From Reyranella sp. (GTDB taxonomy: Bacteria > Pseudomonadota > Alphaproteobacteria > Reyranellales > Reyranellaceae): DNA of 64,000 bases. Positions within the stretch are counted from its first letter, which is position 1; each line of letters starts with the position of its first letter. Below, piece after piece: positions 25,846 to 35,115 of this stretch. Location of the stretch: assembly GCA_019750135.1 (NCBI GenBank), contig JAIEOV010000063.1:1-64000 (forward strand), in the 5' to 3' direction. The translations under genes were made by a program, and so were the position numbers. The notes beneath the pieces are model-generated. The model saw nothing but the letters and a program-made list of their open reading frames with translations. It was not told where the DNA came from and did no database searches.

Positions 25846-26829
25846 ATGTTGAAGGCCCTTGTGGGCTCGTTTGCCGCGCTCTTTCTCTCTGCGGCTTCCG
25901 TCTCGGCGCAGGCCCAGAGCCAGGGCGATTGGCCGAGCAAACCGATCACCATCCTGATGGGCTTTCCAGCCGGCTCGGGCGTCGACGTGATCGCTCGCAT
26001 GCTGCAGCCATCGTTGGAGAAGTCGCTCAATCAACGGCTGGTCATCGACTACAAGCCCGGCGCCGGCGGCAACGTCGCATCGGAGGTCGTGGCACGCGCA
26101 CCAGCCGACGGATACACCTTCCTGCTGGGCACGGCCGCGACGCACGGCGTCAATCCTGCGCTCTATCCCAAGCTCAGCTTCGACGTCGAGGCCGATTTCA
26201 CGCCGATCTCTACCCTGGTCGACGTCTCCAACGTGCTGACGATCAATCCCGCCGTGATCGATGCGACCTCGATCAAGGATTTCATTGCCAAGGTGAAGGC
26301 GGCTCCGGGCAAGTACAACTTTGCCTCGACCGGCAATGGCACGGGCACGCATCTCGCCTTCGCCGAATTCAACCACATGGCCGGTCTCGACATGGTGCAC
26401 GTGCCCTACAAGGGTGGGCCCGATGCCATCCAGGCCGTCCTGAAGGGCGATGTGTGCTGCATCTTCAATCAGGTGCAGACGATCATGCAGCACTACAAGG
26501 CGGGCAAGGTGCGGCTGCTTGGCGTCACCACCAAGAAGCGCGTCGCGGCCATTCCCGACATCCCGACCATCGACGAGGCGGGTGTACCGGGTTACGAGAG
26601 CTACACTTGGTTCGCGATCTTCGGGCCCAAGAGTATGGATCCCGCGATCGCCAAGAAGTTCAATGCCGCTATCAAGGTGGCGCTGGACGATCCCGAGACG
26701 CAGAAGAAGCTGGCCGAGCTCGGCAACACGCCGCGCTACGAGACCATCGAGCAGTTCACCGCGACGGTGAAGCGCGACCGCGCCAAGTGGGCCGAGGTCG
26801 TGAAGGCTGTCGGCGCGAAGGTGGACTGA
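25846..26829 (+). CDS. Bug/TctC-family tripartite tricarboxylate-type solute-binding protein
   Basis: A 327-residue periplasmic receptor with a Sec signal ending SAQAQ. Typical Bug features are WPSKPITILMGFPAGSGVDV, the ENKPGAGG-like IDYKPGAGGNVASEVVARA and HVPYKGGPDAIQAVL. Such proteins bind carboxylates or aromatic acids, often with no dedicated membrane partner nearby, as here. The racemase-like gene follows after one base, suggesting they act on the same compound. Confidence 0.93.
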   Translation: MLKALVGSFAALFLSAASVSAQAQSQGDWPSKPITILMGFPAGSGVDVIARMLQPSLEKSLNQRLVIDYKPGAGGNVASEVVARAPADGYTFLLGTAATHGVNPALYPKLSFDVEADFTPISTLVDVSNVLTINPAVIDATSIKDFIAKVKAAPGKYNFASTGNGTGTHLAFAEFNHMAGLDMVHVPYKGGPDAIQAVLKGDVCCIFNQVQTIMQHYKAGKVRLLGVTTKKRVAAIPDIPTIDEAGVPGYESYTWFAIFGPKSMDPAIAKKFNAAIKVALDDPETQKKLAELGNTPRYETIEQFTATVKRDRAKWAEVVKAVGAKVD

Positions 26830-26830
26830 C

Positions 26831-27547
26831 ATGAACATCGCCAAAGGGGGCAAATCGATCTACGGCGCGCCGCTCGGCATCCTGATGCTGGAAGCGCGCT
26901 TCCCGCGCATTGCGGGCGACATGGGCAACGGTTCGACCTGGCCGTTCCCCGTGCTGTTCCGCGTCGTGCGCGGCGCCAGTCCGGAGAAGGTCGTGCTGAA
27001 CGGCGCGACGGGCCTGTTGCAGGACTTCGTCGCCGCGGCGACCGACCTGGTCGATCTCGGCGCCGAGGCGATTACTACCAACTGCGGCTTCCTGTCGATC
27101 TTCCAGCGCGAGATCGCGGCCGCCGTCGGCGTGCCGGTGGCGACGTCGTCACTGATGCAGGTGCCGTGGGTGCAGGCGACCTTGCCGCCGGGCAAGCGCG
27201 TAGGCATCGTTTCCGTGAGTGCGCAAAGCCTGACGCCGGCACACCTCGAAGGCGCCGGCGTGCCGCTCGATGCGCCGATCGCCGGCACCGAGAACGGCCG
27301 CGAATTCTTTCGTGTGCTGATCAAGGGCGAAAAGCAGGACCTCGACGTCGATCTCGCGCGCCAGGACGTGGTCGAGGCCGGCAAGGGGCTTGTGGCGCGC
27401 CATCCTGACATCGGCGCCATCGTGCTCGAATGCACCAACATGCCGCCCTACGCGGCGGCACTGCAGGAAGCCATCGGCCTGCCGGTCTACGACATCTACT
27501 CGATGATCACCTGGTTCCATGCCGGGCTGCGGCCGAAGGTGTTTTAG
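26831..27547 (+). CDS. aspartate/glutamate racemase-family protein
   Basis: A 238-residue protein of the Asp/Glu/hydantoin racemase superfamily. The two family cysteines are visible in ITTNCGFLSIF and VLECTNMPPYAAAL. It starts one base after the Bug receptor stop. Family members racemise amino acids or decarboxylate/isomerise arylmalonates and maleate. The substrate is unknown. The repeat cluster at 27551-27646 follows its stop. Confidence 0.88.
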   Translation: MNIAKGGKSIYGAPLGILMLEARFPRIAGDMGNGSTWPFPVLFRVVRGASPEKVVLNGATGLLQDFVAAATDLVDLGAEAITTNCGFLSIFQREIAAAVGVPVATSSLMQVPWVQATLPPGKRVGIVSVSAQSLTPAHLEGAGVPLDAPIAGTENGREFFRVLIKGEKQDLDVDLARQDVVEAGKGLVARHPDIGAIVLECTNMPPYAAALQEAIGLPVYDIYSMITWFHAGLRPKVF

Positions 27548-27550
27548 TCT

Positions 27551-27646
27551 TGCCGGAGCGCGGACCTCCAGGTCCGCTCATGCTCATGATGCGGACCTGG
27601 AGGTCCGCGCTCCGCATGAGCGGGCCTGGAGGCCCGCGGTCCGGCA
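27551..27646. repeat. palindromic repeat cluster, GGACCTCCAGGTCC family (copy 1)
   Basis: Three palindromic units lie in the gap between the racemase stop and the convergent GMC stop: GCGGACCTCCAGGTCCGC, GCGGACCTGGAGGTCCGC and CGGGCCTGGAGGCCCG. They are flanked by GAGCGC/GCGCTC arms and a TGCCGG/CCGGCA border. The arrangement is REP/BIME-like. It could also work as a two-way transcription terminator. Confidence 0.85.
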
Positions 27647-27649
27647 AGA

Positions 27650-29242
27650 TCAGCGTGCGTCTGCCGCGATCATCTCGGCACCCTTTTCACCGATCATGAT
27701 GGTGGGCGCGTTAGTGTTGCCGGTGGTGAGCGTCGGCATCACCGAGGCGTCGATCACGCGCAGGCCCTGGATGCCGCGCACGCGCAGCCGCGAATCGACA
27801 ACTGCCCGCGGATCCTCGCCCATCCTGCAGGTGCCGACCGGGTGATAGAGCGTGTTGCCGGAACGCCGGGCATAGGCCAGCAGGTCGGCGTCGCTCTTGA
27901 TGTCGGGCCCGGGCTGGATCTCGCCCTTGCTGTGCTGCGCGATCGCCGGCGCGGCGAAGATCTTGCGCACATGGCGCGTGCCGCCCAGCAGCGCCAGCTC
28001 GTCGGTGTGCGTGGTGAGATAGTTGGGCTTGATCGCGGGCCGCGCGAACGGATCGGCCGAGGCGGCCATGATAGTGCCGCGGCTGTCGGGCTTCACCACG
28101 CAGACCACGCAGCTCATGCCCGGCTGCTCGTCGAGCTGGCCGAACTTCAGGGGATGCGTGCTGCCCGGCGTGAACAGGAGCTGCAGGTCGGGCGAGGCCA
28201 GCCCCTCGCGGCTGTCGCAGAACACCTGCGCCGTGGTGACGCCGAAGGTGAGCGCACCCTTGCCGGTGAAGGCAAAGCGAAGGATCTCGGGCAGCACGCG
28301 CGGGAAGCGCGCGATCTCGTTCACCGTCTCCGTGCCGTGCACGCGATGGACGACGCGGATTACATAGTGGTCGATCAGGTTGGCGCCGACGCCAGGCAGG
28401 TCATGCACCACCGGGATGCCGAGCGACTGCAGGTGCGCGGCGGGGCCGATGCCCGAGATCTGCAGGATGTGCGGCGAGTTGATGGTGCCGCCCGACACGA
28501 TCACCTCGCGGTTGGCGCGCACCTCGGTGATGTTGCCGCCGCGCTGGAAGGTGACGCCGACGCAACGCTTGCCTTCGAACATCAGCTTGCCGCCCTGCGC
28601 CTCGGTCTCGACGCGCAGGTTCGGCCGGCCCTTGGCTTCGCGCAGAAAGGTCTGCGCCGTCGAGCCGCGGAAGCGGCCGCGCCGTGTCATCTGCGAATAA
28701 CCGACGCCGTCGCGCTGCGTGCCGTTGAGATCGGGATTGAACGGGAAGCCCGCCTGCTGGGCGGCTTCGACGAAGCGATGGGTGAGCGGCAGGATGGTGC
28801 GGTAGTCCTCGACCTTGAGCGGCCCACCCTGGCCCCGCACCTCGCTGTCGCCGCCCTGCACATAGTGCTCGGACTTCTTGAAGTAGGGCAGGACGTCGTC
28901 ATAGCTCCAGCCGCGGCAGCCCATCTGCGCCCAGCCGTCGAAGTCGGCCGGTGCGCCGCGCACATAAAGCATGCCGTTGATCGAGCTCGAGCCGCCGAGC
29001 GTGCGCCCGCGCGGCCATTCCATGCGGCGCTCGCCGGTGCCCTTCTCGGGCTCGGTCGTGTAGTTCCAGTTGACCAGCGGGTTCCTGATCAGCGAGCGCA
29101 TGCCGGCCGGGATATGGATCATGGGATGCCAGTCGCTGGGCCCGGCCTCCAGCAGGATCACCGATGCGCCCGTTTCCGACAGTCGAGACGCGACCACGCA
29201 ACCGGCCGAACCGGCACCCACCACGACATAATCCGCCTGCAT
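27650..29242 (-). CDS. GMC-family oxidoreductase (choline dehydrogenase-like)
   Basis: A 530-residue FAD enzyme of the glucose-methanol-choline superfamily. The dinucleotide fold VVVGAGSAGCVVASRL is at residues 4-20, the first GMC signature GGSSSINGMLYVRG near 80-93, and the second in GGTINSPHILQISGIGP near 255. The C-terminal active-site regions are LYHPVGTCRMG (catalytic His) and TTGNTNAPTIMIGEK (Asn). It oxidises an unidentified alcohol. It is divergent from the benzoylformate decarboxylase-like gene 90 bases away. The same frame is open much further upstream, but that part is antisense to the decarboxylase gene. Confidence 0.93.
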   Translation of the reverse strand: MQADYVVVGAGSAGCVVASRLSETGASVILLEAGPSDWHPMIHIPAGMRSLIRNPLVNWNYTTEPEKGTGERRMEWPRGRTLGGSSSINGMLYVRGAPADFDGWAQMGCRGWSYDDVLPYFKKSEHYVQGGDSEVRGQGGPLKVEDYRTILPLTHRFVEAAQQAGFPFNPDLNGTQRDGVGYSQMTRRGRFRGSTAQTFLREAKGRPNLRVETEAQGGKLMFEGKRCVGVTFQRGGNITEVRANREVIVSGGTINSPHILQISGIGPAAHLQSLGIPVVHDLPGVGANLIDHYVIRVVHRVHGTETVNEIARFPRVLPEILRFAFTGKGALTFGVTTAQVFCDSREGLASPDLQLLFTPGSTHPLKFGQLDEQPGMSCVVCVVKPDSRGTIMAASADPFARPAIKPNYLTTHTDELALLGGTRHVRKIFAAPAIAQHSKGEIQPGPDIKSDADLLAYARRSGNTLYHPVGTCRMGEDPRAVVDSRLRVRGIQGLRVIDASVMPTLTTGNTNAPTIMIGEKGAEMIAADAR

Positions 29243-29332
29243 GGCAACGCTCTCCTGGCGCTCACTCCCGATATCGCTCGACAACGTCCACCGCTTTCCC
29301 ATACCAAGCAAGCATATTGAAAGGACGGAGCA

Positions 29333-30985
29333 ATGCGCGGTCGTCAGGTGTTCTTCGAGACGTTGCTGGCCCACGGAGTCGATCGCATCTTCGGCAATCC
29401 CGGCACGACCGAGAGCCCATTGCTCGATTCGCTGCACGACTACCCGCAGCTGAAATACATCGTGCACCTGCATGAGGGCGTGGCGGCAGGTGCTGCCAAC
29501 TTCTACGCCCAGGCGAGCGGCAAGACCGCTTTCGTGAACCTGCATGTGGCGCCTGGCCTCGGCAACGCCATCGGCATGATCTACAGCGCGCTGAAGAACA
29601 ACTCGCCCATGGTGGTGACGGCGGGCCAGCAGGACACCCGCATCCGCTTGCGCGATCCCGTGCTGGGCCACGACCTCGCGGCGATGGCGGCGCCCGTCAC
29701 CAAGTGGAGCGTACAGGTCGAAAGCGCCGACGAGCTGGGCCCGATCCTGCAGCGCGCCTTCAAGATCGCCAACGACGCGCCGGCCGGCCCGGTGTTCGTG
29801 GCGCTGCCCATCAATGTCATGGAGCAGGAGACCAATGTGCCGGCGGGCAAGCCGGCGCAGGTCTTCACCGCCAGCCGGCCCGATCCGGCGGGCATCGAGG
29901 CGATGGCGCGGCTGATCATCGCCGCCAGGAATCCGACGATCGTGGCGGGCGACGATGTGGCGCGCGCCGGGGCGGGCAAGACCCTGGAGAAGCTGGTTGA
30001 GCGCATCGGTGCCTCGGTCTGGTTCGAGGGCCTGCGCGGTCGCAACAGCTTCCCGACGGATCATCCGGCCTATCGCGGCACGCTCGCCTTCGATGCGCCC
30101 GGCGTGGCCAAGCAGTTCGCCGACAACGACCTGGTGCTGCTGGTCGGCGGGCCGTTCTTCGAGGAGGTCTGGTACGGGCCCGGCTCGCCGTTTCCGCCGG
30201 GCTGCAAGGTGCTGCAGATCGAGGCCGCTGCGCCGCGCATGGCCTACAACTTTGCGGTCGATGCGGGCGTGATCGCCGACGTCGACGCCTCGCTCGAGGC
30301 GCTGTGGCAGACGACCACCGGCATCAACGGCGCGGCGGCCCGCGCGCGCCAGGATGTGTTCAGGGCGCAGAAGCAGGCCGAGGACGCGGCGCAGAAGGCG
30401 CGCGTCGAGAAGGCCTGGTCGCGCACGCCGACTTCCATGGCGCGCGTCATGGCCGAGCTGAAGGCTGCGTCGCCGGCCGATGTCGTGGTGGTCGACGAGA
30501 CCATCACCGCCAACCTCGACCTGTTCAAGACCTTCACCTTCTCCGGTGCGGGCGACTACTACAGCGGCCGCGGCGGGGGCATCGGCCAGGGCATGGCCGG
30601 CGCGCTCGGCGTCGCGGTGGCCGAGCCCCAACGGCCGATCCTCTGCATCTCCGGCGACGGCTCGTCGATGTACTCCATCCAGGCGCTGTGGACCGCGGCG
30701 CATCACGACCTGCCGATCGTGTTCGTGATCCTGGCCAACCGCGAATACCGCGTGCTGAAGCACAACATCGACGCCTATCGCGCGCGCTTCGACGTTAAGT
30801 CCAACAGGCCCTACATGCACATGGATCTCAGCGGCCCGGTGATGGGCTTCGTCGATCTCGCCAAGGGCATGGGCGTCGCCGGCACGCACGTCACCAGGGC
30901 CGAGGACATCCAGAAGGCGGTGGCGGCCGCCTTCAAGTCCGGCAAGCCGCACCTGATCGAGATCGAGATCGAAGGGAAGCGTTAA
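29333..30985 (+). CDS. mdlC: benzoylformate decarboxylase-like thiamine-diphosphate enzyme
   Basis: A 550-residue ThDP decarboxylase. The cofactor glutamate is E48 in VHLHEGVAAGAANFYAQ. The ThDP/Mg motif starts at GDGSSMYSIQALWTAAHHDL near residue 441 and ends with VILANREY. Close features such as GNPGTTESPLLDSL and HVAPGLGNAIG place it near benzoylformate decarboxylases rather than acetolactate synthases. It would convert a 2-oxo aromatic acid to the aldehyde. The divergent GMC enzyme could handle a related alcohol. The ATG at 29333 follows AAGGACGGAG. Confidence 0.87.
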   Translation: MRGRQVFFETLLAHGVDRIFGNPGTTESPLLDSLHDYPQLKYIVHLHEGVAAGAANFYAQASGKTAFVNLHVAPGLGNAIGMIYSALKNNSPMVVTAGQQDTRIRLRDPVLGHDLAAMAAPVTKWSVQVESADELGPILQRAFKIANDAPAGPVFVALPINVMEQETNVPAGKPAQVFTASRPDPAGIEAMARLIIAARNPTIVAGDDVARAGAGKTLEKLVERIGASVWFEGLRGRNSFPTDHPAYRGTLAFDAPGVAKQFADNDLVLLVGGPFFEEVWYGPGSPFPPGCKVLQIEAAAPRMAYNFAVDAGVIADVDASLEALWQTTTGINGAAARARQDVFRAQKQAEDAAQKARVEKAWSRTPTSMARVMAELKAASPADVVVVDETITANLDLFKTFTFSGAGDYYSGRGGGIGQGMAGALGVAVAEPQRPILCISGDGSSMYSIQALWTAAHHDLPIVFVILANREYRVLKHNIDAYRARFDVKSNRPYMHMDLSGPVMGFVDLAKGMGVAGTHVTRAEDIQKAVAAAFKSGKPHLIEIEIEGKR

Positions 30986-30997
30986 CGTCATGAATCA

Positions 30998-31059
30998 TTG
31001 CCGGGAGCGCGCCACTCCGTGGCGCTCAGCAATGAGCGGGCCGGAGGCCCGCGCTCCCG
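30998..31059. repeat. palindromic repeat cluster, related GC-rich family (copy 2)
   Basis: Between two convergent genes, a GGGAGCGC arm, a GCCACTCCGTGGC palindrome, then GCGGGCCGGAGGCCCGC and a GCGCTCCC arm. The layout and flanking GAGCGC/GCGCTC match the repeats at 27551 and 37981, though the palindrome cores differ. A two-way terminator or REP role is possible. Confidence 0.75.
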
Positions 31060-31863
31060 TTACTTCTTCTTCGGCCTCGCGCCGGCCATCGACCGCACCT
31101 TGGCCTGATGAGTGCGCGCGGCGTTGACCAGCATCGGCAGGTCGTTGCCGGCCAGCAGCATCTTCATGCCCTTGCCAATATAGAGCTGCAGCAGCTCCTC
31201 GCTGTAGGCGCCGCCCATGCCGGGGAACTTCTTGTGCTTCTTGCAGGCGGCGATGACCGTGTCGACGGCCTCCTGGATCTTGGGATGGCCGTTCTCGCCG
31301 GGCACGCCCATCTCGATCGAGAGGTCGCTCGAGCCCACCAGCAGGGCGTCGATGCCGGGCACCGCCGCGATCGCCTCGGCGTTGCGCACCGCCTTGGGCG
31401 TCTCGATCATCACCGTGATCAGCGTGTTGTCGTTGGCGCGCTTGGTCATGTCGGCCATCTTCATGGGCGCATAGTCGAACTGCGCCTGGCCGCCGCCCAC
31501 CGAGCGATGGCCGATCGGCGCATAGCGCAGCTTGTCGGCAATCTCGCGCGCCTCCTCGGCGGTGTCGACATGGGGGATGACAATGCCCAGCGCCCCGCCG
31601 TCGAGGATGCGGGTCGCCATGGCGAGCTCGCCGTAGGGCACGCGCACGATCGGCGCGATGCCCGAATCCTGCGCCGCCGTCGCGATCTCGCAGGCGTTCT
31701 CGATGGACATGACGCCGTGCTCGAGGTCCAGGAACAGCCAGTCGAAGCCGGCCGCCTTCATCACCTTGATGATGTCGACGTTGCGAACCAGTCTCACCCC
31801 GATGCCGACGGCAAGCTGATTCTTCTTGAGCCGCGCCTTGGCGGCGTTGACTGCAAAGGCCAT
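31060..31863 (-). CDS. HpcH/HpaI aldolase/citrate lyase-family protein
   Basis: A 267-residue class II aldolase of the HpaI type, which cleaves or condenses 2-oxo acids with aldehydes using a divalent metal. The family motifs are FDWLFLDLEHG, IVRVPYGELAMATRILDGGALGIVIPH (around residues 65-95; the arginine and metal-region), METPKAVRNAEAIAAVPGIDALLVGSSDLSIEMG-type end near residues 150-180. The last residues are lysine-rich (ARPKKK). It is divergent from the VOC gene by 38 bases. Confidence 0.88.
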   Translation of the reverse strand: MAFAVNAAKARLKKNQLAVGIGVRLVRNVDIIKVMKAAGFDWLFLDLEHGVMSIENACEIATAAQDSGIAPIVRVPYGELAMATRILDGGALGIVIPHVDTAEEAREIADKLRYAPIGHRSVGGGQAQFDYAPMKMADMTKRANDNTLITVMIETPKAVRNAEAIAAVPGIDALLVGSSDLSIEMGVPGENGHPKIQEAVDTVIAACKKHKKFPGMGGAYSEELLQLYIGKGMKMLLAGNDLPMLVNAARTHQAKVRSMAGARPKKK

Positions 31864-31901
31864 GTTTCCCCCTTGGACACCTTTGCGATAGGATAGTCGC
31901 C

Positions 31902-32291
31902 ATGACCTTCCATGTCGAACGAATCGACCATGTCGTGCTGCGCTGCCGCGACCTGCCCGGCATGGTCCGCTTCTACGAACAGGCGCTCGGCTTCAATGTC
32001 GAGCGCAAGCTCGACCGCATCAGCCTCGTGCAGATGCGCGCCGGTGCCTCGCTGCTCGACTTGATCGCTGCAGAGCGGCCGCAAGACGCGGCCAACATGG
32101 ATCACCTCTGCTTCCGCATCGAACCGTTCGATCGTGACGCCATCGTCACGCGCCTGGCGCCGTTCGGCATATCGGTCGGCGAAACCGTCGAGCGCTATGG
32201 CGCGGAAGGCAACGGCCCCTCGGTCTATTTCCATGATCCGGAAGGAAATCAGATCGAATTGAAGGGTCCCGCCGCCGCTGCGTCCCATTAG
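31902..32291 (+). CDS. VOC-family (glyoxalase/dioxygenase fold) protein
   Basis: A 129-residue single VOC-fold protein. The pattern is ERIDHVVLRCRDLPGMVRFY with a candidate metal histidine at the start, MDHLCFRIE in the middle and VYFHDPEGNQIELK with the closing glutamate. Family members act as metal-dependent lyases, dioxygenases or resistance proteins. The specific reaction is unknown. It may cooperate with the aldolase it is divergent from. Confidence 0.85.
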   Translation: MTFHVERIDHVVLRCRDLPGMVRFYEQALGFNVERKLDRISLVQMRAGASLLDLIAAERPQDAANMDHLCFRIEPFDRDAIVTRLAPFGISVGETVERYGAEGNGPSVYFHDPEGNQIELKGPAAAASH

Positions 32292-32381
32292 CGCTTGGCC
32301 GTTGCAGAGGTTGTGTTAGCCTCCCGCCACGGGGAAAGAAGCGCGCCGATCTAATGGCGCACGTCCTTGGGAGGAAAATTG

Positions 32382-33983
32382 ATGCGTTCAAGCGTGGCGT
32401 TAGCGGCCGGGACTCTTGCTGCGTTCGTGTTGGCGGCGGCACCGGCTTTTGCCCAGAAGTCGGGCGGCACCCTCAAGATCTCTCATCGCGACAATCCGCC
32501 GAGCGCGTCGATTCACGAGGAATCGACCATCTCGGTGAACCAGCCCTTCATGGCGGTGTTCAACAACCTCGTGTTCTTCGATCCCAAGGAGAAGGTGAAC
32601 AGCCCGGACAAGATCGTCCCGGACCTGGCCGAAAGCTGGGCGTGGAACGCCGACAAGACCAAGCTGACCTTCAAGCTGCGCGAGGGCGTGAAGTGGCATG
32701 ACGGCAAGCCGTTCAGCAGCGCCGACGTGAAATGCACCTGGGATGCGCTGATCGGCAAGGGCGACGAGAAGCTCGACATCGTCCGCAAGAACCCGCGCAA
32801 GGTCTGGTACAACAACCTCAAGGAAGTGACGACCAACGGTCCTAGCGAGGTCACCTTCAATCTCGGCCGGCCGCAGAGCTCGTTCCTCACCATGCTCGCG
32901 GGCGGCTATTCGCCGGTCTATTCCTGCCACGTGCCGGGCCGCGACATGCGCTCAAAGCCGATCGGCACCGGTCCGTTCAAGGTCGTCGAGTTCAAGCGCA
33001 ACGAATCGATCAAGCTGGTCAAGAACCCGGACTACTGGAAGAAGGGCCGGCCCTATCTGGATGGCATCGATTGGACGATCGTGCCCAACCGCAGCACTCG
33101 TCTTCTGGGCTTCACGGCGGGGACCTACGACATGACGTTCGATTCGGACGTCACCTTCCCGTTGCTGAAGGACATCAAGGCCCAGAAGCCCGACGCGGTC
33201 TGCGAGGCGCGGCCGACCAACGTCAGCTCCAACCTGCTGGTCAACCGCGACAAGCCGCCGTTCGACAATGCCGACATCCGCCGCGCCATGACCCTGGCGC
33301 TCGACATCAAGTCGTTCCACGACATCCTGAGCCAGGGCAACGACCTCGACGGCGCGGTGATGCTGCCGCCGCCGGCCGGCTTCTGGGGCATGCCCAAGGA
33401 GATGCTGCCGACCCTGCTCGGCCACGCGACCGACCTCGAGAAGAGCCGCGAGGAAGCGCGTAAGATCATGGAGAAGGCCGGCTACGGGCCCGACAAGCCG
33501 CTCAAGATCAAGGTGGCGACCCGCAACATCGCGATCTACCGCGACCCGGCGGTGATCCTGATCGACCAGCTGAAGAAGATCTATATCGAAGCCGAGCTCG
33601 ATCCGATCGACACCACCGTCTGGTACAACAAGATCCAGCGCAAGGATTACCAGGTCGGCATGAACCTGACCGGCGTCGGCATCGACGATCCCGACGTCAA
33701 TTTCTACGAAAACTACTACTCGACCTCCGACCGCAACTATACCGGCTACAAGAACCCCGAGATCGACAAGCTGATCGACCAGCAGTCGGCCGAAGCCGAC
33801 GTCGAGAAGCGCAAGAAGATCGTGTGGGAGATCGAGAAGAAGCTGGCCGACGACTCGGCCCGGCCGATCATCGGCTACAACGTCGCCAACACCTGCTGGT
33901 CGCCGCAGGTCAAGGGCGTGCTGCTGCAGGTCAACAGCATCTACAACGGCTGGCGCTTCGAAGACGTCTGGCTGGATCGGTAG
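32382..33983 (+). CDS. ABC transporter solute-binding protein, peptide/nickel type
   Basis: A 533-residue extracytoplasmic binding protein (SBP_bac_5 family) with a signal peptide ending AFAQK. The family pattern KLTFKLREGVKWHDGKPFSSADV lies about 85 residues in. The C-terminal half keeps the usual lobe structure. It heads a five-gene transporter operon. Substrates of the family range from peptides to nickel, opines and glutathione; none is indicated here. The ATG at 32382 follows GGGAGG. Confidence 0.92.
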   Translation: MRSSVALAAGTLAAFVLAAAPAFAQKSGGTLKISHRDNPPSASIHEESTISVNQPFMAVFNNLVFFDPKEKVNSPDKIVPDLAESWAWNADKTKLTFKLREGVKWHDGKPFSSADVKCTWDALIGKGDEKLDIVRKNPRKVWYNNLKEVTTNGPSEVTFNLGRPQSSFLTMLAGGYSPVYSCHVPGRDMRSKPIGTGPFKVVEFKRNESIKLVKNPDYWKKGRPYLDGIDWTIVPNRSTRLLGFTAGTYDMTFDSDVTFPLLKDIKAQKPDAVCEARPTNVSSNLLVNRDKPPFDNADIRRAMTLALDIKSFHDILSQGNDLDGAVMLPPPAGFWGMPKEMLPTLLGHATDLEKSREEARKIMEKAGYGPDKPLKIKVATRNIAIYRDPAVILIDQLKKIYIEAELDPIDTTVWYNKIQRKDYQVGMNLTGVGIDDPDVNFYENYYSTSDRNYTGYKNPEIDKLIDQQSAEADVEKRKKIVWEIEKKLADDSARPIIGYNVANTCWSPQVKGVLLQVNSIYNGWRFEDVWLDR

Positions 33984-34011
33984 GGACCATCGTGCGCCGC
34001 CGCCCACGACT

Positions 34012-34148
34012 TCCTCTTGCCTCCCCGGCGCAGCTGGGGAGGTGTCGCCGTCCTACGGCGACGGAGGGGTCATGGGCGTCGTTGCTGTTGTTCATGACCC
34101 CTCCGTCCGCTTCACGGACACCTCCCCGCGCTATGCGCGGGGAGGAAG
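34012..34148. repeat. composite inverted repeat within the ABC operon
   Basis: A large imperfect palindrome with nested hairpins: CCTCCCC/GGGGAGG, GTCGCCG/CGGCGAC, GGAGGGGTCATG paired to CATGACCCCTCC, GTCCG/CGGAC and CCTCCCCGCGC/GCGCGGGGAGG. It fills the 181-base gap between the binding-protein stop and the first permease. It belongs to a different family from the GGACC repeats. Structures here are often linked to higher expression of the upstream binding protein than of the permeases. Confidence 0.8.
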
Positions 34149-34164
34149 GGTTTGGGAGACGCTG

Positions 34165-35112
34165 ATGGGCTCCTACCTCGTCCGGCGCTTCCTGCTGATG
34201 GCGCTCACCCTGTTCGGGATGTCCATCCTGATCTTCGTCATGCTGCGCTTGGTCCCGGGCGACATCTCCGACATCCTGGTCGATGCGGCGGGCATCGCCG
34301 ACCCCAAGGAAAAGGCCAAGATCGCCAAGGAGCTCGGCCTCGACAAGCCGATCATCGAGCAATACTTCCAGTGGATCGGCGGGCTCTCCCGCGGCGACCT
34401 CGGCTTCGCCTATGTCTCGGAGCGGCCGGCCATCGAGGAAATCGCGCCGCGCATCCCGATCAGCGCCAAGCTGACGCTGATGGCGCTGTTCTTCTCGGTG
34501 ATCCTGGGCGTGCCGTTCGGCGTGATCAGCGCGGTCCGGCAGAATACGGCGCTCGACTATTCGCTGCGCGTCCTCAGTCTCAGCGGCCTGTCGTTGCCGT
34601 CCTTCTGGCTCGGCCTGCTGGTGCTGATGGCGGCCGTGCACTGGTTCGGCACGATCCCCATTTACACCAACGAGCCGCGCGGATTCTTCCAGGAGGTCGG
34701 CCTGCTGGCCATCCCCGCGGCCGTGGTCGGCTTCCGAAGTTCGGCGTTGATCATGCGCCTCACGCGATCGTCGATGCTCGAGGTCATGCGCCAGGACTAC
34801 ATCCGCACGGCGCGCTCGAAGGGCGCCTCGAATACGTCGGTGAACTACAACCACGCGCTGCGCAACGCCCTCCTGCCCGTGGTCACCATCATCGGCATCG
34901 AGGCGGCCTTCCTGGTGGGCGGCCTGATCGTCACCGAAACGGTGTTCAACATCCCGGGCGTCGCGCGCTTTCTCGTCGAGGCCATCCGATGGCGCGACTA
35001 CCCGATCGTGCAGAACCTGGTCATGCTGATCGCCTTCGTGGTGGTCACGGTCAATTTCCTCGTCGACATGGCCTACATGGTCCTCGACCCACGCATCAAA
35101 TTTGCGGACTGA
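34165..35112 (+). CDS. ABC transporter permease, DppB-like
   Basis: A 315-residue inner-membrane permease with about six hydrophobic segments. The N-terminus YLVRRFLLMALTLFGMSILI is typical of the DppB/OppB group, and the permease loop motif (EVMRQDYIRTARSKGAS) is present. The ATG at 34165 is selected because everything before it is repeat DNA. It partners the next permease to form the channel. Four bases separate them. Confidence 0.93.
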   Translation: MGSYLVRRFLLMALTLFGMSILIFVMLRLVPGDISDILVDAAGIADPKEKAKIAKELGLDKPIIEQYFQWIGGLSRGDLGFAYVSERPAIEEIAPRIPISAKLTLMALFFSVILGVPFGVISAVRQNTALDYSLRVLSLSGLSLPSFWLGLLVLMAAVHWFGTIPIYTNEPRGFFQEVGLLAIPAAVVGFRSSALIMRLTRSSMLEVMRQDYIRTARSKGASNTSVNYNHALRNALLPVVTIIGIEAAFLVGGLIVTETVFNIPGVARFLVEAIRWRDYPIVQNLVMLIAFVVVTVNFLVDMAYMVLDPRIKFAD

Positions 35113-35115
35113 ACG

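Noticed and set aside
27650..30991. 1113-residue minus-strand frame covering both GMC and decarboxylase genes
   Set aside because: Only the part up to 29242 encodes the GMC enzyme; the remainder is antisense to the decarboxylase gene, which is supported by its own motifs.
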